From the NCBI GenBank assembly GCA_000242815.2, contig AHHB01000022.1, positions 1 to 64,000 on the forward strand: a stretch of 64,000 bases of DNA, given 5' to 3'. How positions within the stretch are numbered: position 1 is the first letter of the stretch; each line of letters begins with the position of its first letter. Below the pieces are notes generated by a model, which saw only the letters and a program-made list of their open reading frames with translations, had not been told where the DNA came from and made no database searches. The translations under genes were made by a program, and so were the position numbers. Shown piece by piece: positions 44,547 through 54,068 of the stretch. The stretch is from Janthinobacterium lividum PAMC 25724 (GTDB lineage: Bacteria > Pseudomonadota > Gammaproteobacteria > Burkholderiales > Burkholderiaceae_D).

Positions 44547-45722
44547 ATGTTGCGCAAAACCCTGTTTGTTCTGGCCATCGCTTCTACCCTGGCCGCCTGC
44601 GGCAAAGAGTCCAAAGATCCTGGCAAAGGCGCTGGCAAGGGGACCAAGGAGCAAGCGGGTGCCGCCGTCAATTTGCTCGTCTCGCCGGAAGACCTGCTGA
44701 CCATACACAGCAATGCGCTGGCGTCGGGGCCCGTCATTACCGGCTCCGTGCAGCCCGAGCGCAACGCGGACTTGCGCGCCGAGGTGTCGGCCGTGGTGAT
44801 CCAGGTCATGAAAGAAAACGGCGAGGTCGTCAAGCGGGGCGACGTGCTGGTGCGCCTGGACGAAACGTCCATCCGCGACAGTCTCAATTCGGCCGAGGAA
44901 GCCAGCCGTGCCGCCAGCCAGGTGCTGGAACAGTCAGAACGCATGTTCCAGCGCATGAAAACCTTGCGCGCCTCGGGCATGACCTCGACGCAGGCGCAGG
45001 AAGATGCGGAAATTCGCCGCAACAATGCGCAAAGCGACCTGTCTGCTGCTAAGAGCCGCGCCGCCCAAGCCCGCCAGCAGTTGCAGCGCACCCTCGTGCG
45101 TGCGCCGTTCGACGGCATCGTGAGCGAGCGCAAAGTATCGAATGGCGATACGGCGCAAATCGGCAAGGAATTGATCAAGGTCATCGATCCGACCAGTATG
45201 CGCCTCGAAGGCTTGGTGTCGGCCGACAAGATCGGCGTCGTCAAGGTGGGCCAGCCCGTGCTGTTCCGTATCAATGGTTATCCAGGCCAGGACTTCTCGG
45301 GCAAGGTGCGCCGCGTCGATCCTGCCGCCAACGCTGTCACGCGCCAAGTGGCCGTGCTGGTCGATTTTAATGACAAGCAACAGCCGCGCGTGGCCGGCCT
45401 GTATGCGGAAGGACGCATCGAGACGGAAACCGTCAGCGCCTTGATGATACCCGACTCGGCTCTGGTGAAGGCGGGCGACCTGACCTATACGTGGAAAGTC
45501 AAGGACAAGGCTTTGCATAAAGTCACACTGCGCATCGGTGCGCGCGACGTGCGCACGGGCCAGTGGGAAGTGCAAAGCGGCCTGGCCAGTGGCGACACCG
45601 TGCTGCGCACGCCGGGCTCGACTTTCAAAGATGGGCAGAAAGTGGAATTGACAGCCGACAAGGCCATGCCAGCCGCCGCCATGGCCAGCAGCAGCACCGC
45701 CGTTGCCGGTAAAGGAAACTAA
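44547..45722 (+). CDS. RND efflux periplasmic adaptor lipoprotein
   Basis: A 391-residue membrane fusion protein. The signal peptide ends in a lipobox (LASTLAACG read near residues 12-19), so it is probably anchored as a lipoprotein. A lipoyl half-motif (SAVVIQVMKENGEVVKRGDVLVRLD), an alpha-helical hairpin (about 105-165), the second lipoyl half (LVRAPFDGIVSERKVSNGD) and the beta-barrel follow. It links the RND pump to an outer membrane channel; no channel gene is present here. Four bases separate it from the pump. Confidence 0.94.
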   Translation: MLRKTLFVLAIASTLAACGKESKDPGKGAGKGTKEQAGAAVNLLVSPEDLLTIHSNALASGPVITGSVQPERNADLRAEVSAVVIQVMKENGEVVKRGDVLVRLDETSIRDSLNSAEEASRAASQVLEQSERMFQRMKTLRASGMTSTQAQEDAEIRRNNAQSDLSAAKSRAAQARQQLQRTLVRAPFDGIVSERKVSNGDTAQIGKELIKVIDPTSMRLEGLVSADKIGVVKVGQPVLFRINGYPGQDFSGKVRRVDPAANAVTRQVAVLVDFNDKQQPRVAGLYAEGRIETETVSALMIPDSALVKAGDLTYTWKVKDKALHKVTLRIGARDVRTGQWEVQSGLASGDTVLRTPGSTFKDGQKVELTADKAMPAAAMASSSTAVAGKGN

Positions 45723-45725
45723 GCC

Positions 45726-48700
45726 ATGTTCCTTTCCGATTTCAGTATCAAGCGGCCCACCGCCACCATCGTCCTGATCCTGGCCATGATGTGCGTCGGT
45801 TTGCTGGCGCTCAAGAAACTGCGCGTCAACCAGAATCCCGATGTCGAAGTACCTTTCATCGTCGTCAGCATTCCTTACCCTGGCGCATCGCCCGATACGG
45901 TCGAGCGCGAAGTGGTGAACCGTCTGGAAAAGTCGTTGCAAAGCATTTCCGGCGTCACCGAGGTCAATAGCGACTCCAATGAAGGTTCCGCTACCATCTT
46001 CCTGAAGTTTTCCTTCAAGACCAACTTGATCGAGGCGTCCGATAATATCCGCAATGCGATTGCCGCCGTGCGCTACAAGTTGCCGACGGAAATGCGCGAG
46101 CCTATCTTGCAGCGCATCGACCCGGCTGCCGAGCCGATCATGCAGCTGGCGCTGTCGTCGAGTACGCAAAGCCATGCGGAAATTTCGCGCCTGGCTGAAG
46201 ACGTGCTGTCGGACCGCTTTCGCACCGTCGATGGCGTAGCGCTGGTCAACGTGGGCGGTTCGCTCAAGCGCGAACTATCCGTGCTGCTGCGGGCGGAAAA
46301 ATTGCGTGAATACAATGTGTCCGTCAGCGACGTGGTCACCGCATTGCGCAACCAGAACACGAATGCGCCGGTAGGCAAGGTGCGCGGCACGCTGGACGAG
46401 AAAAGCATCCGCCTGGTGGGCCGCATCGAGTCGCCCAGCGACTTCGAGAAAGTGGTGATCAAGCGTCGCGGCGAAGAAATCGTGCGCCTGGCGCAAGTGG
46501 CCACCATCAGGGATGGCTTTGCCGAAGTCAACAGCCTGAGCATGCGTAGCGGCAAGCCCAACGTGGGCATTTCAATGACCCGCGTGCGCGACGCTTCCAC
46601 CGTCAGCGTGGCCAACAAGATCCGTGACATGGTAGCGGAGATCAACAAGACCTTGCCGAAAGGTACGCTGCTGCAAGTGACGCGCGACGGCGGCGAAAAC
46701 GCCCAGCGCAGCTTGAACAATGTGATCGAATCGCTGGTGCTGGGCGCCGTGCTGACAATTTTCGTCGTCTACGCCTTCCTCAATTCCTGGCGTTCGACCC
46801 TGATCACGGCGCTGAGCCTGCCCACGTCCGTGATTGCCGCCTTCATTGCCGTGTGGTTGTGCGGCTTCACCCTGAACTTCATGACCTTGCTGGGCCTGTC
46901 GCTGGCCATCGGCGTGCTGATCGACGATGCCATCGTGGTGCGCGAAAACATCGTGCGCCACATGCAGATGGGCAAGGACCGCCGCACGGCCGCGCTGGAA
47001 GGCACGGCCGAAATCGGCATGGCCGTAGCCGCCACGACCTTCTCCATCATCGCCGTCTTCATTCCCGTGGCCTTCATGCCCGGCATTTCCGGCGAATGGT
47101 TCCGTCCGTTTGCCTTGACGGTGACATGCTCGGTGCTGGTCAGCTTGGGTATCTCGTTTACGCTCGACCCGATGCTGTCGGCCTACTGGGGCGACCCGCT
47201 CGAGGAAGACGCGGCGCCGAAAAAGGGTATCGGCCGCGTGCTGGAGAAATTCAACCACTGGTTCGACCACCAGGCCGACCGTTACGGCCGCGTGATTGCG
47301 TGGGCCCTGCATCACCGCCGCTGGATGGCCGTGATCGCCTTAGGCAGCCTGGTGGGCGCCATCGCCCTGCATGTAACGCATGGCGGTACGAGTTTCTTGC
47401 CAGCTTCCGATTCGGGCAATCTGATGATCAATGTGCGCACGCCGTCGTCGAGCAGCATCGAGTATGCGCGCCTGAAACTGGAAGCGGCGGCTGTGCTGGC
47501 GCGTACCTTGCCGGAAACCAAGGACACCAACAGCTCCATCAATGCGGGCGGTGGACGAGTCTATGTGGACATCGGCAAGCGCAACACCCGCAAGCGCTCG
47601 GCCAAGGAAATCGCGGTCGAACTGCGCGAAAAGATGGCGCGCCTGGTGGGCGCCGAATACGTGGTGCAGGACGACTTGAGCAACGGTTCGCAAAAACCCA
47701 TACAGGTGGAATTTACGGGGCCCGACTCGCGCAAGCTGATGGCCATCACGAATGCCTACATGGACAAGCTGCGCCTGATTCCCGGCGCCGTCGACGTCGG
47801 CCTGTCCGAGCAAGATCCGAAGAACGAGCTGCAAATTGAGCTCAACCGTGGCCTGGCCAACTCGATGGGCATTTCCGTCAATGATGCGGCGCAATCGTTG
47901 CGCGTGGCGTTTGCCGGCGTGGAAGTGGGCGACTGGGTCGATCCGACGGGCGAAACGCGTGACGTGGCCGTGCGCCTGCATCCCGATGACCGCGTGGCAT
48001 CGGAAAACATCGAGCGCCTGCCGATCAGTGTGACGGGCACCTCGCAAATGGTGCCGCTCGACCAGATCGCCACCATTACCATGGGCAAGGGCCCGTCCGG
48101 TATCGAGCACAAGAATGGCAAGCGCACGATCACGGTGTCGGCCAACGCGCAGGGCCGCTCGAACGGCGAAGTGACGAGCGACGCCATGAAGCTGGCCAAC
48201 TCGATCGACTTCCCGCCCGGCTACGGCCTGGCGCTCGGTGGCGCTGGCCAGGACCAGCAAGAGCTGTTCACGGAAATGCTGATCGCGCTGGTGATGGGTA
48301 TCGGCCTGATGTATTTGATCCTGGTGATGCAGTTTGGTTCCTTCACGGCGCCGGTGGCGGTGATGATGTCCTTGCCGCTCAGTTTGATCGGCGTGGTGGT
48401 GGCGCTGGTGATCACCAACAATACTCTCAACCTGATGAGCTTTATCGGCATCATCATGCTGATGGGGCTGGTCGCCAAGAACGCCATCTTGCTGCTCGAT
48501 GCGGCGCGCAAGCGTGAGGAAGAGGGCCATGGCCGCGAGGAGGCGCTAATGTATGCGGGGCGCATGCGTCTGCGCCCGATTCTGATGACGACGTTTGCGC
48601 TGATCGCCGGCATGTTCCCAGTGGCGCTGGGCCTGGGAGAGGGAGGCGAGTTCTACCGTCCATTGGCGATCGCCATTATCGGCGGTACCATCACTTCGAC

Positions 48701-48947
48701 GATTTTGACCTTGCTGGTCGTACCGACCTTCTATGACAGCATCGAAATCGCCCGCGACAGTGCAGTCGCCAAGTTCCACCGCCGCGCCGCGCGCATGCCC
48801 GTGGCCGTGGCCATGCTGCTGACCTTGCTCGAGTGCTTGCTGACCTTGCTGCTGCTGCGCTTCGTCTACCGCATGCTGAAAAAGGCCGTGCTGTTCCTGA
48901 TGCGACGCCGCACGCCGAAAGTGGCGTCGGTCAGCCTGCAAAAGTAA
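45726..48947 (+). CDS. RND efflux permease
   Basis: A 1073-residue inner-membrane RND pump (MFLSDFSIKRPTATIVLILAMMC at the start, written across 23 residues) with twelve helices and two large periplasmic loops. The proton-relay region reads GVLIDDAIVVREN, and the later GLVAKNAILLLDAA is normal. It belongs to the HAE-1-like drug/solvent group, and the substrate is not readable. It forms an operon with the adaptor and ends at a strong terminator. The C-terminus has an extra hydrophobic helix and a basic tail (MLLTLLECLLTLLLL ...). Confidence 0.95.
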   Translation: MFLSDFSIKRPTATIVLILAMMCVGLLALKKLRVNQNPDVEVPFIVVSIPYPGASPDTVEREVVNRLEKSLQSISGVTEVNSDSNEGSATIFLKFSFKTNLIEASDNIRNAIAAVRYKLPTEMREPILQRIDPAAEPIMQLALSSSTQSHAEISRLAEDVLSDRFRTVDGVALVNVGGSLKRELSVLLRAEKLREYNVSVSDVVTALRNQNTNAPVGKVRGTLDEKSIRLVGRIESPSDFEKVVIKRRGEEIVRLAQVATIRDGFAEVNSLSMRSGKPNVGISMTRVRDASTVSVANKIRDMVAEINKTLPKGTLLQVTRDGGENAQRSLNNVIESLVLGAVLTIFVVYAFLNSWRSTLITALSLPTSVIAAFIAVWLCGFTLNFMTLLGLSLAIGVLIDDAIVVRENIVRHMQMGKDRRTAALEGTAEIGMAVAATTFSIIAVFIPVAFMPGISGEWFRPFALTVTCSVLVSLGISFTLDPMLSAYWGDPLEEDAAPKKGIGRVLEKFNHWFDHQADRYGRVIAWALHHRRWMAVIALGSLVGAIALHVTHGGTSFLPASDSGNLMINVRTPSSSSIEYARLKLEAAAVLARTLPETKDTNSSINAGGGRVYVDIGKRNTRKRSAKEIAVELREKMARLVGAEYVVQDDLSNGSQKPIQVEFTGPDSRKLMAITNAYMDKLRLIPGAVDVGLSEQDPKNELQIELNRGLANSMGISVNDAAQSLRVAFAGVEVGDWVDPTGETRDVAVRLHPDDRVASENIERLPISVTGTSQMVPLDQIATITMGKGPSGIEHKNGKRTITVSANAQGRSNGEVTSDAMKLANSIDFPPGYGLALGGAGQDQQELFTEMLIALVMGIGLMYLILVMQFGSFTAPVAVMMSLPLSLIGVVVALVITNNTLNLMSFIGIIMLMGLVAKNAILLLDAARKREEEGHGREEALMYAGRMRLRPILMTTFALIAGMFPVALGLGEGGEFYRPLAIAIIGGTITSTILTLLVVPTFYDSIEIARDSAVAKFHRRAARMPVAVAMLLTLLECLLTLLLLRFVYRMLKKAVLFLMRRRTPKVASVSLQK

Positions 48948-48988
48948 GACCGGGCCAGGGCCAGCTTGCGCTGCGCCTGGGTGTTGCA

Positions 48989-49018
48989 AGAGCCTTCCAT
49001 CGGAAGGCTCTTTTTTTT
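48989..49018 (+). terminator. Intrinsic terminator of the RND operon
   Basis: A ten-base perfect stem (AGAGCCTTCC / GGAAGGCTCT) with a three-base loop, followed by eight T. Confidence 0.93.
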
Positions 49019-49216
49019 GGGTGCGCCCAGCATGGGCGCATTCTTGTGGGTAAAAATCGCGCCATGAGCTGAGTACAGCGAGCGAAGCGGTCGATGGGAA
49101 CGCTGCCGTCAAACACCGTGCGGACGGCGCGCGCTAACGATTCTTTCTCGATATGCTTATGCTGTTGTGAATATGCCGCAAGATGGCGCGGCAAGGACGG
49201 CGTGATGTCGATGGCG

Positions 49217-49249
49217 CCAAATCCTGGCCGTCGTCAGGACAGGATTTGG
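49217..49249 (-). repeat. Inverted repeat downstream of the cystine symporter gene
   Basis: CCAAATCCTG (49217-49226) pairs with CAGGATTTGG (49240-49249) around a 13-base loop, 15 bases after the tcyP stop. There is no T-run, so it may stabilise the mRNA end. Apart from this and the RND terminator I see nothing in the 316-base gap 48948-49263. Confidence 0.6.
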
Positions 49250-49263
49250 CCGCAGCCGTGATT

Positions 49264-50664
49264 TCAGGCGGCGTGTTCGGCTTCGTCCAGGTCGGGCGCG
49301 TCGTCGCTGTTATAGACGGCCAGGTCGGTTTGCCCCATGACGCGGCTGGTGACGGTGCCGGCCGTGATCGAGCCGCTCACGTTCAGGGCCGTGCGGCCCA
49401 TGTCGATCAGCGGCTCGACGGAGATCAGCAAGCCGGCCAGGGCGACGGGCAAGTCCATGGCTGACAGCACGATCAGCGCGGCAAACGTGGCGCCGCCGCC
49501 CACGCCGGCCACGCCGACGGAACCGATGGTGATGATGGCCAGCAAGGGCAGCAGGAAGCTGACGGTGAATGGATCGACGCCGACGGTGGGGGCGATCATC
49601 ACGGCCAACATGGCCGGGTAGATGCCGGCGCAGCCATTTTGGCCGATGGTCGAGCCGAACGAGGCGGCGAAATTGGCGATGCCTTCCGGCGTGCCCAGGC
49701 GCTGGGTTTGCGTCTGTACGCTCATCGGGATCGAACCGGCGCTGGTGCGCGAGGTGAACGCGAAAGCCAGCACAGGGAAGATTTTTTTCACGAAGCGCAG
49801 CGGGTTCAGACCGACGCCGGCGATGATGGCCAGGTGCACCAGGAACATCAAGATCAGCGCGCTATAGGAGGCGACGACGAAGTTGATCAATTTCAAGATG
49901 TCCGTGTAGCTCGACGAGGCCACTACTGCAAACATCAGCGCGAACACGCCGTACGGCGTCAGGCGCAGCACCAGGGTGACCATGCGCATGACGATGGCGT
50001 GCGCCACTTTCATGAAGTTGTCGAAGGAGGCGAAGATTTCCGGCTTTTTCGCCGCGATGCCCGTGGCCGAGATGCCGATGAAGATCGAGAACACCACCAC
50101 GGCGATGGTCGACGTCTTGCGCGCGCCCGTCATATCGAGGAAGGGATTGGTCGGCACGAAGCTGACCAGCAGTTTCGGCAAGGACAGAGCCTTCGCCGTT
50201 TCCAGCGAGCCTTGCAACTGCACGCCGCGCGCCACTTCGGCCGCGCTCGAGGTCAGGCCGACAGCCGTCAGGCCGAACAGCTTGGCCATCAAAATGCCCA
50301 GCGCGGCGGCGATCGTGGTGGTGACCAAGAGGGCGCCGATGGTCAGCGCGCTGATCTTGCCCAATGAACTGGCGTCCTTGAGTTTTAAAATGGCGGAAAT
50401 GATGGAGACCATGATCAACGGCATGATGATCATTTGCAGCAGTTTTACATAGCCGCTGCCGACGATGTCGATGTATTCATTGGTGCCCGCGATGATGGGC
50501 GAGCCGGCGCCATACAGCGCTTGCGCCGTCGCACCCAGCAACACGCCCAGACCCAGGCCCGTGAAGACACGTACGGTAAACGTCGCGTGTTTGCGTTGCT
50601 GGTGGAACATGAAGGCGAAGACGATCAACGCTACGAGCAGGTTCAAAATGATGTTAATTGCCAT
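49264..50664 (-). CDS. tcyP: L-cystine:cation symporter (TcyP/YdjN-like)
   Basis: A 466-residue member of the dicarboxylate/amino acid:cation symporter family. The length, MAINIILNLLVAL start, and the motifs LLQMIIMPLIMVSIISAI, FTSRTSAGSIPMSV, FGSTIGQNGCAGIYPAMLA and GSVGVAGVGGGATFAA match YdjN/TcyP, which imports L-cystine. It may thus supply sulphur or control thiol balance. Single gene; its 296-base upstream region holds tandem repeats and is shared with a divergent gene. Confidence 0.85.
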   Translation of the reverse strand: MAINIILNLLVALIVFAFMFHQQRKHATFTVRVFTGLGLGVLLGATAQALYGAGSPIIAGTNEYIDIVGSGYVKLLQMIIMPLIMVSIISAILKLKDASSLGKISALTIGALLVTTTIAAALGILMAKLFGLTAVGLTSSAAEVARGVQLQGSLETAKALSLPKLLVSFVPTNPFLDMTGARKTSTIAVVVFSIFIGISATGIAAKKPEIFASFDNFMKVAHAIVMRMVTLVLRLTPYGVFALMFAVVASSSYTDILKLINFVVASYSALILMFLVHLAIIAGVGLNPLRFVKKIFPVLAFAFTSRTSAGSIPMSVQTQTQRLGTPEGIANFAASFGSTIGQNGCAGIYPAMLAVMIAPTVGVDPFTVSFLLPLLAIITIGSVGVAGVGGGATFAALIVLSAMDLPVALAGLLISVEPLIDMGRTALNVSGSITAGTVTSRVMGQTDLAVYNSDDAPDLDEAEHAA

Positions 50665-50831
50665 GAAGGGGCCTTATCTTGGTTTTATTCGACACTGCGG
50701 AGAGCATGAAAACGATATTGCAAGTCATTGCTGACCCAGCCCGGGGAGAAAGGGCAAACACTGTACAGTACTATGCTGGTGTTTTGCACAATGCTGCTGC
50801 GAATATTACGCTATATGAATATGCTGCGCAG

Positions 50832-50879
50832 ACATAAGCACAGACATAAGCACAGGCATAAGCACAGGTATAACCCGTG
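50832..50879. repeat. Twelve-base tandem repeats in the tcyP divergent region
   Basis: Four consecutive 12-base units: ACATAAGCACAG twice exactly, GCATAAGCACAG, then a diverged GTATAACCCGTG. They lie between tcyP and the small divergent gene, which could make them binding sites for a regulator. A palindrome ACTGTACAGT lies about 60 bases to the left (about 50760-50769). Confidence 0.75.
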
Positions 50880-50960
50880 CGGCGGATTGTGAAAAGGAAC
50901 AATCCATGCCAGCATGTTGCGTAGTTTGCCAATCTGGCGCAGTATTTTTTAAGGAAAAAG

Positions 50961-51362
50961 ATGAATGCTATAACGGAAGTGCCAATACATGCTTTAACGC
51001 AAGCGCAAGTGCTCGATGCGGAAGAGCGCTTGCGCCTGGCCATGCTGGCCTCCGACGTCGCCGCACTGAATATATTGTTGGCCGATCAATTGCTGTTTAC
51101 GAACCACCTGGGCCACTTGCTGAGCAAGCAGGCAGACCTGGCAGCGCATGAGCAGCGCTTGCTGACCATCACCGATCTGCGCGCCTCCGAGTGCCATGTG
51201 CGCATCAACGGCCACGTGGCCGTGGTTTCCATGCGCATGCAACTGACCGGTAGTTATCACGACGTGGAAACGCGTGGCGACTTCCGCTTTACGCGCGTCT
51301 GGGCGCAGGACGCGGCCGGTGTGCTGCAAGTGATCGCCGCCCATTCCGGCGTCGTGGCATAG
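50961..51362 (+). CDS. NTF2/SnoaL-like small protein
   Basis: A 133-residue protein with the fold pattern of the DUF4440/SnoaL-like superfamily: a long first helix (VLDAEERLRLAMLASDVAALNILLAD), LLFTNHLGHLLSK, then strands ending GDFRFTRVWAQDAAGVLQVIAAH. Such proteins may be small-molecule binding proteins or enzymes; the ligand is unknown. AAGGAAAAAG precedes ATG 50961. It is followed after seven bases by a membrane protein gene. Confidence 0.82.
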   Translation: MNAITEVPIHALTQAQVLDAEERLRLAMLASDVAALNILLADQLLFTNHLGHLLSKQADLAAHEQRLLTITDLRASECHVRINGHVAVVSMRMQLTGSYHDVETRGDFRFTRVWAQDAAGVLQVIAAHSGVVA

Positions 51363-51369
51363 GGGGGGC

Positions 51370-51759
51370 GTGGATCATCGTTCCAAAGGGCAGTTGTTTG
51401 AAGCTGTCATCGCCGCCGGTCCCGCTACCCTGGCCATCACTGCCGGCTATCCGGTGCTGCTGTATCAACTGGTGCGCACCTATGCCGACGCTCCTGGTGG
51501 CCATGCCCTGACAGCGCTGCTACTGACGGGCGGCCTGTGGGCCTTGCTGGAATTCTGGCGCATCGTCCTGGCCACAGTGGCGCGCAAGGCGTATGCGTTC
51601 AATGCGCGCTTCTGGCTCGCCATCGCCAGTTTTTTTGCCTGCTTCGTGCGCTTCGTGCCAGACATGCCGGCCGGACTGATGCTGCTGTTGATGGTGCTGC
51701 CGGCGCTGGCGTGGACGCATTTCATTGTGCTGCAGATCAAGCGTCCGCGCGACCTGTAA
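51370..51759 (+). CDS. Small four-helix membrane protein
   Basis: A 129-residue protein with about four hydrophobic segments (AGPATLAITAGYPVLLYQLV, ALTALLLTGGLWALLEFW, FWLAIASFFACFVRFV, LMLLLMVLPALAWTHFIVL). It starts with GTG 51370, just after AGGGGGG. It is next to the SnoaL-like gene and probably co-transcribed. I do not recognise the family. Confidence 0.75.
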   Translation: MDHRSKGQLFEAVIAAGPATLAITAGYPVLLYQLVRTYADAPGGHALTALLLTGGLWALLEFWRIVLATVARKAYAFNARFWLAIASFFACFVRFVPDMPAGLMLLLMVLPALAWTHFIVLQIKRPRDL

Positions 51760-51762
51760 GTT

Positions 51763-52368
51763 TTATTCTTCCTCTTCCGCCGCTTCCTTCAGCCAGTCGA
51801 TGCGTCCATGAGCTGCCTCATGCAGATGCGCCAGCAGGGCGGTGGCGGCCGTTTCAGGCAGGCTGAAGTCGAACAGCACGGCCTGGCCATGCGTCACGCT
51901 CAGCAAGGTGGCGCCGGCGCCATCGAGTTCGCGGCGCAACATGCCTTCCATCGCATACGGCAGCGTACAGCGCAGGCTGCGCTGGCGCACGATGGCCGTC
52001 TTTTCTGCCTGCAGCAACGCTTGCGCCACGCTATCCGTATAAGCGCGCACCAGGCCGCCCGCGCCCAGCTTGATCCCGCCAAAGTAGCGCACGACGGTTG
52101 CCAGCACGCCTTCCAGGTCCTGGTGGCGCAGCACGTCGAGCATGGGCCGCCCGGCCGTGCCGCTCGGCTCGCCATCATCGACAGCCGCCGACTGCCCGCC
52201 CGCCAGCAGCGCCCAGCACACGTGGCAGGCACCCGGATGCTGCGCCTTCAAGTCATGCACCACCTGCTGCGCGCTGGCGCGGTCCGTCATCGGCTGCACG
52301 CAGCCGATGAAGCGGCTTTTCTTGATGATCAGTTCGCTGTGGACAGGGGTGGCAATGGTATACGGCAT
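51763..52368 (-). CDS. yigZ: YigZ/IMPACT-family protein
   Basis: A 201-residue protein of the UPF0029/IMPACT family. The N-terminal domain has KKSRFIGCV, DDGEPSGTAGRPML and VRYFGGIKLGAGGLVRAY, followed by the small C-terminal DUF1949 domain. The biochemical role in bacteria is not settled. The start ATG 52368 (MPYTIATPVHSEL) is the family start; the frame is open further upstream. Convergent with the small membrane protein gene (three-base gap). Confidence 0.93.
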   Translation of the reverse strand: MPYTIATPVHSELIIKKSRFIGCVQPMTDRASAQQVVHDLKAQHPGACHVCWALLAGGQSAAVDDGEPSGTAGRPMLDVLRHQDLEGVLATVVRYFGGIKLGAGGLVRAYTDSVAQALLQAEKTAIVRQRSLRCTLPYAMEGMLRRELDGAGATLLSVTHGQAVLFDFSLPETAATALLAHLHEAAHGRIDWLKEAAEEEE

Positions 52369-52436
52369 GGCGGGTGGAGTGGCGGGCAAAGCAGCATGAT
52401 AGAGGAAATGCACGTCTGGGACGAGTCAGTGCCGGT

Positions 52437-52547
52437 TCAAGTGGTGCAGATGGTCTCCAGCGCAGCTGCGTTGGGTGCTTGCAGGATGTCGAATAGTCGC
52501 AGTGCGCGCAGCTTGGGCAAGGCGTCCGGGAGGTGGCGTTCGGCCAT
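52437..52547 (-). pseudogene. Possible remnant of a GAF sensor protein N-terminus
   Basis: The 330-base gap 52369-52698 has no intact gene, but a 36-codon minus-strand frame from ATG 52547 reads LPDALPKLRALRLFDILQAP and then NAAALETICTT to a stop. This resembles the usual lead-in of GAF-domain sensors (LxALRxLxILDTPPxxxLDxI). The rest of such a protein is missing. It may be the leftover of a deleted gene, or chance. Confidence 0.3.
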
Positions 52548-52698
52548 GCAGTGCAATACCAAGAACCTCGCCCGAGGCCTGGGCCGGGCATGGTGCGCGT
52601 GGTAGGATGCCGGGCACTTACTTTACCGGCCTGAAGATGAACAGCGAAACCGCATTTTCCCATTCCATGTCGATCCAGCTGGCTCAAAGGAGCGCGCT

Positions 52699-53934
52699 TT
52701 GACAGCGGCGCTAGCCAGTCGGCGAGGCAAGGCGCCGGAGGCGCGCGATTTACTGCTCGCTGCCTGTCGTATCGTTGCCAGCGATGGTTGGGCTGGATTG
52801 ACGCTGCGCCCGCTCGCACAACACCTGCAGGTCTCCGTCACTGTGTTGAGCAATCATTACGGCACGCGCGCCGACGTCATCGCCGCTATCTGCAACGCTG
52901 CCCACACTGAGCAGTTACAGTTATTGGCAAACTGGCGCCAATTCTTGCTGCCTCTGGGGCGCCTGAGCGCATCCACCGCAGCCGATCTCAGCGATACCAT
53001 ACTGGAAGAACTTGCCACGCACGCACGTGATTTTTCACTGCTATTCATGGAGGTCCTCCAAGCGAGCAGATGCGATGCAGCGCTGCATCTGGCATCGGCC
53101 CCATGGCTGGACGAGCATATGCGGTTCTGGGCGCAGCTAGGGATGCAGGCCGGCATGCCGGCGACACTGGCCGGCAGTGGATGGTTGGGCGGCTACGCCA
53201 TCGACGAATTGGCTTATAGCATCAGCCTCAATCACCTTCCTGCCTATCGCATGTTGCGCCGCCAGTGCCTGCGTCGCCTGTTTTCCGGCGTGCTATCAGC
53301 GTCGGGGAGCGACGGCGATGCCTTGCTGTTTCAAACCCTGTTTGATGCTTTGGCGTACCGTGCTGATGAAGTCAGCGTTATCCATGGCGTCGATTTTGCC
53401 ACGGACTGGCCTGGGCGTGCAGCACGCGCCTGCGCGCTGACGCTCACCGAGCGAGGCGTCAGCGCGCTCACCCATCGAGCGATCGCAGCAGAAGCAGGCG
53501 TACCGCACACGACCTTGAGCTACCGCTACAGTACCCAGCAAGATCTGGTGGTTGCCGGACTCGAATACATCATTTCCCATCTGCTGCGCGCAGTCGATGC
53601 CGACGCACAAGCGGACGCGGCGCCGCGATCTTCCGGGCAAGCTTGCGCTGCCGACAAGCCAGGACTTGATGTTGGTCGCGCGACGTTTGCGCTTGCCGTC
53701 GCCGCTGCTCGCATGCCCCAGCTCGTTCCCAGCGCGGCCGACATGCGCCGCAGCCGGGGCGTCAATCTGCTGAAAATCCTGCGCCGTATTTCTCCCCCCA
53801 TACCGGACGTGGATATGCTGGGCGCCCAGATCGCTGCCATCGGCTTGATTGGTTTGGCCAACACCTTGCCAGAGGCGCAACAGAGCCGTCTTGCTGCTGC
53901 GTACGAAAGTCTTTTGGCGTATTTTCGGGCCTAG
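52699..53934 (+). CDS. Tandem TetR-type transcriptional regulator
   Basis: A 411-residue protein made of two TetR-like units. The first HTH is at about residues 15-60 (AACRIVASDGWAGLTLRPLAQHLQVSVTVLSNHYG, paraphrased) and the second at about 240-285 (ALTERGVSALTHRAIAAEAGVPHTTLSYRYS, paraphrased), each followed by a helical ligand-type domain. It is twice the normal length of about 200 residues. The start is TTG 52699, six bases after AAAGGAG. It precedes the TonB receptor/PI-PLC/MFS genes on the same strand, which it probably controls. Confidence 0.85.
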   Translation: MTAALASRRGKAPEARDLLLAACRIVASDGWAGLTLRPLAQHLQVSVTVLSNHYGTRADVIAAICNAAHTEQLQLLANWRQFLLPLGRLSASTAADLSDTILEELATHARDFSLLFMEVLQASRCDAALHLASAPWLDEHMRFWAQLGMQAGMPATLAGSGWLGGYAIDELAYSISLNHLPAYRMLRRQCLRRLFSGVLSASGSDGDALLFQTLFDALAYRADEVSVIHGVDFATDWPGRAARACALTLTERGVSALTHRAIAAEAGVPHTTLSYRYSTQQDLVVAGLEYIISHLLRAVDADAQADAAPRSSGQACAADKPGLDVGRATFALAVAAARMPQLVPSAADMRRSRGVNLLKILRRISPPIPDVDMLGAQIAAIGLIGLANTLPEAQQSRLAAAYESLLAYFRA

Positions 53935-54068
53935 ATGATTTCGACCAGTCGTCATTGTTTGATTCAATAGTGTTGTTTTTACGCTTTGTTTATTCGTACA
54001 TCTGTAATTTGCAGGTAATATTTGACTGGTAGAGTCGTGTCTTTCACACACTTCTCATTCAGGAACGC

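Noticed and set aside
50832..50879. Considered as a CRISPR array.
   Set aside because: The units are 12 bases and directly adjacent, with no spacers and no cas genes.
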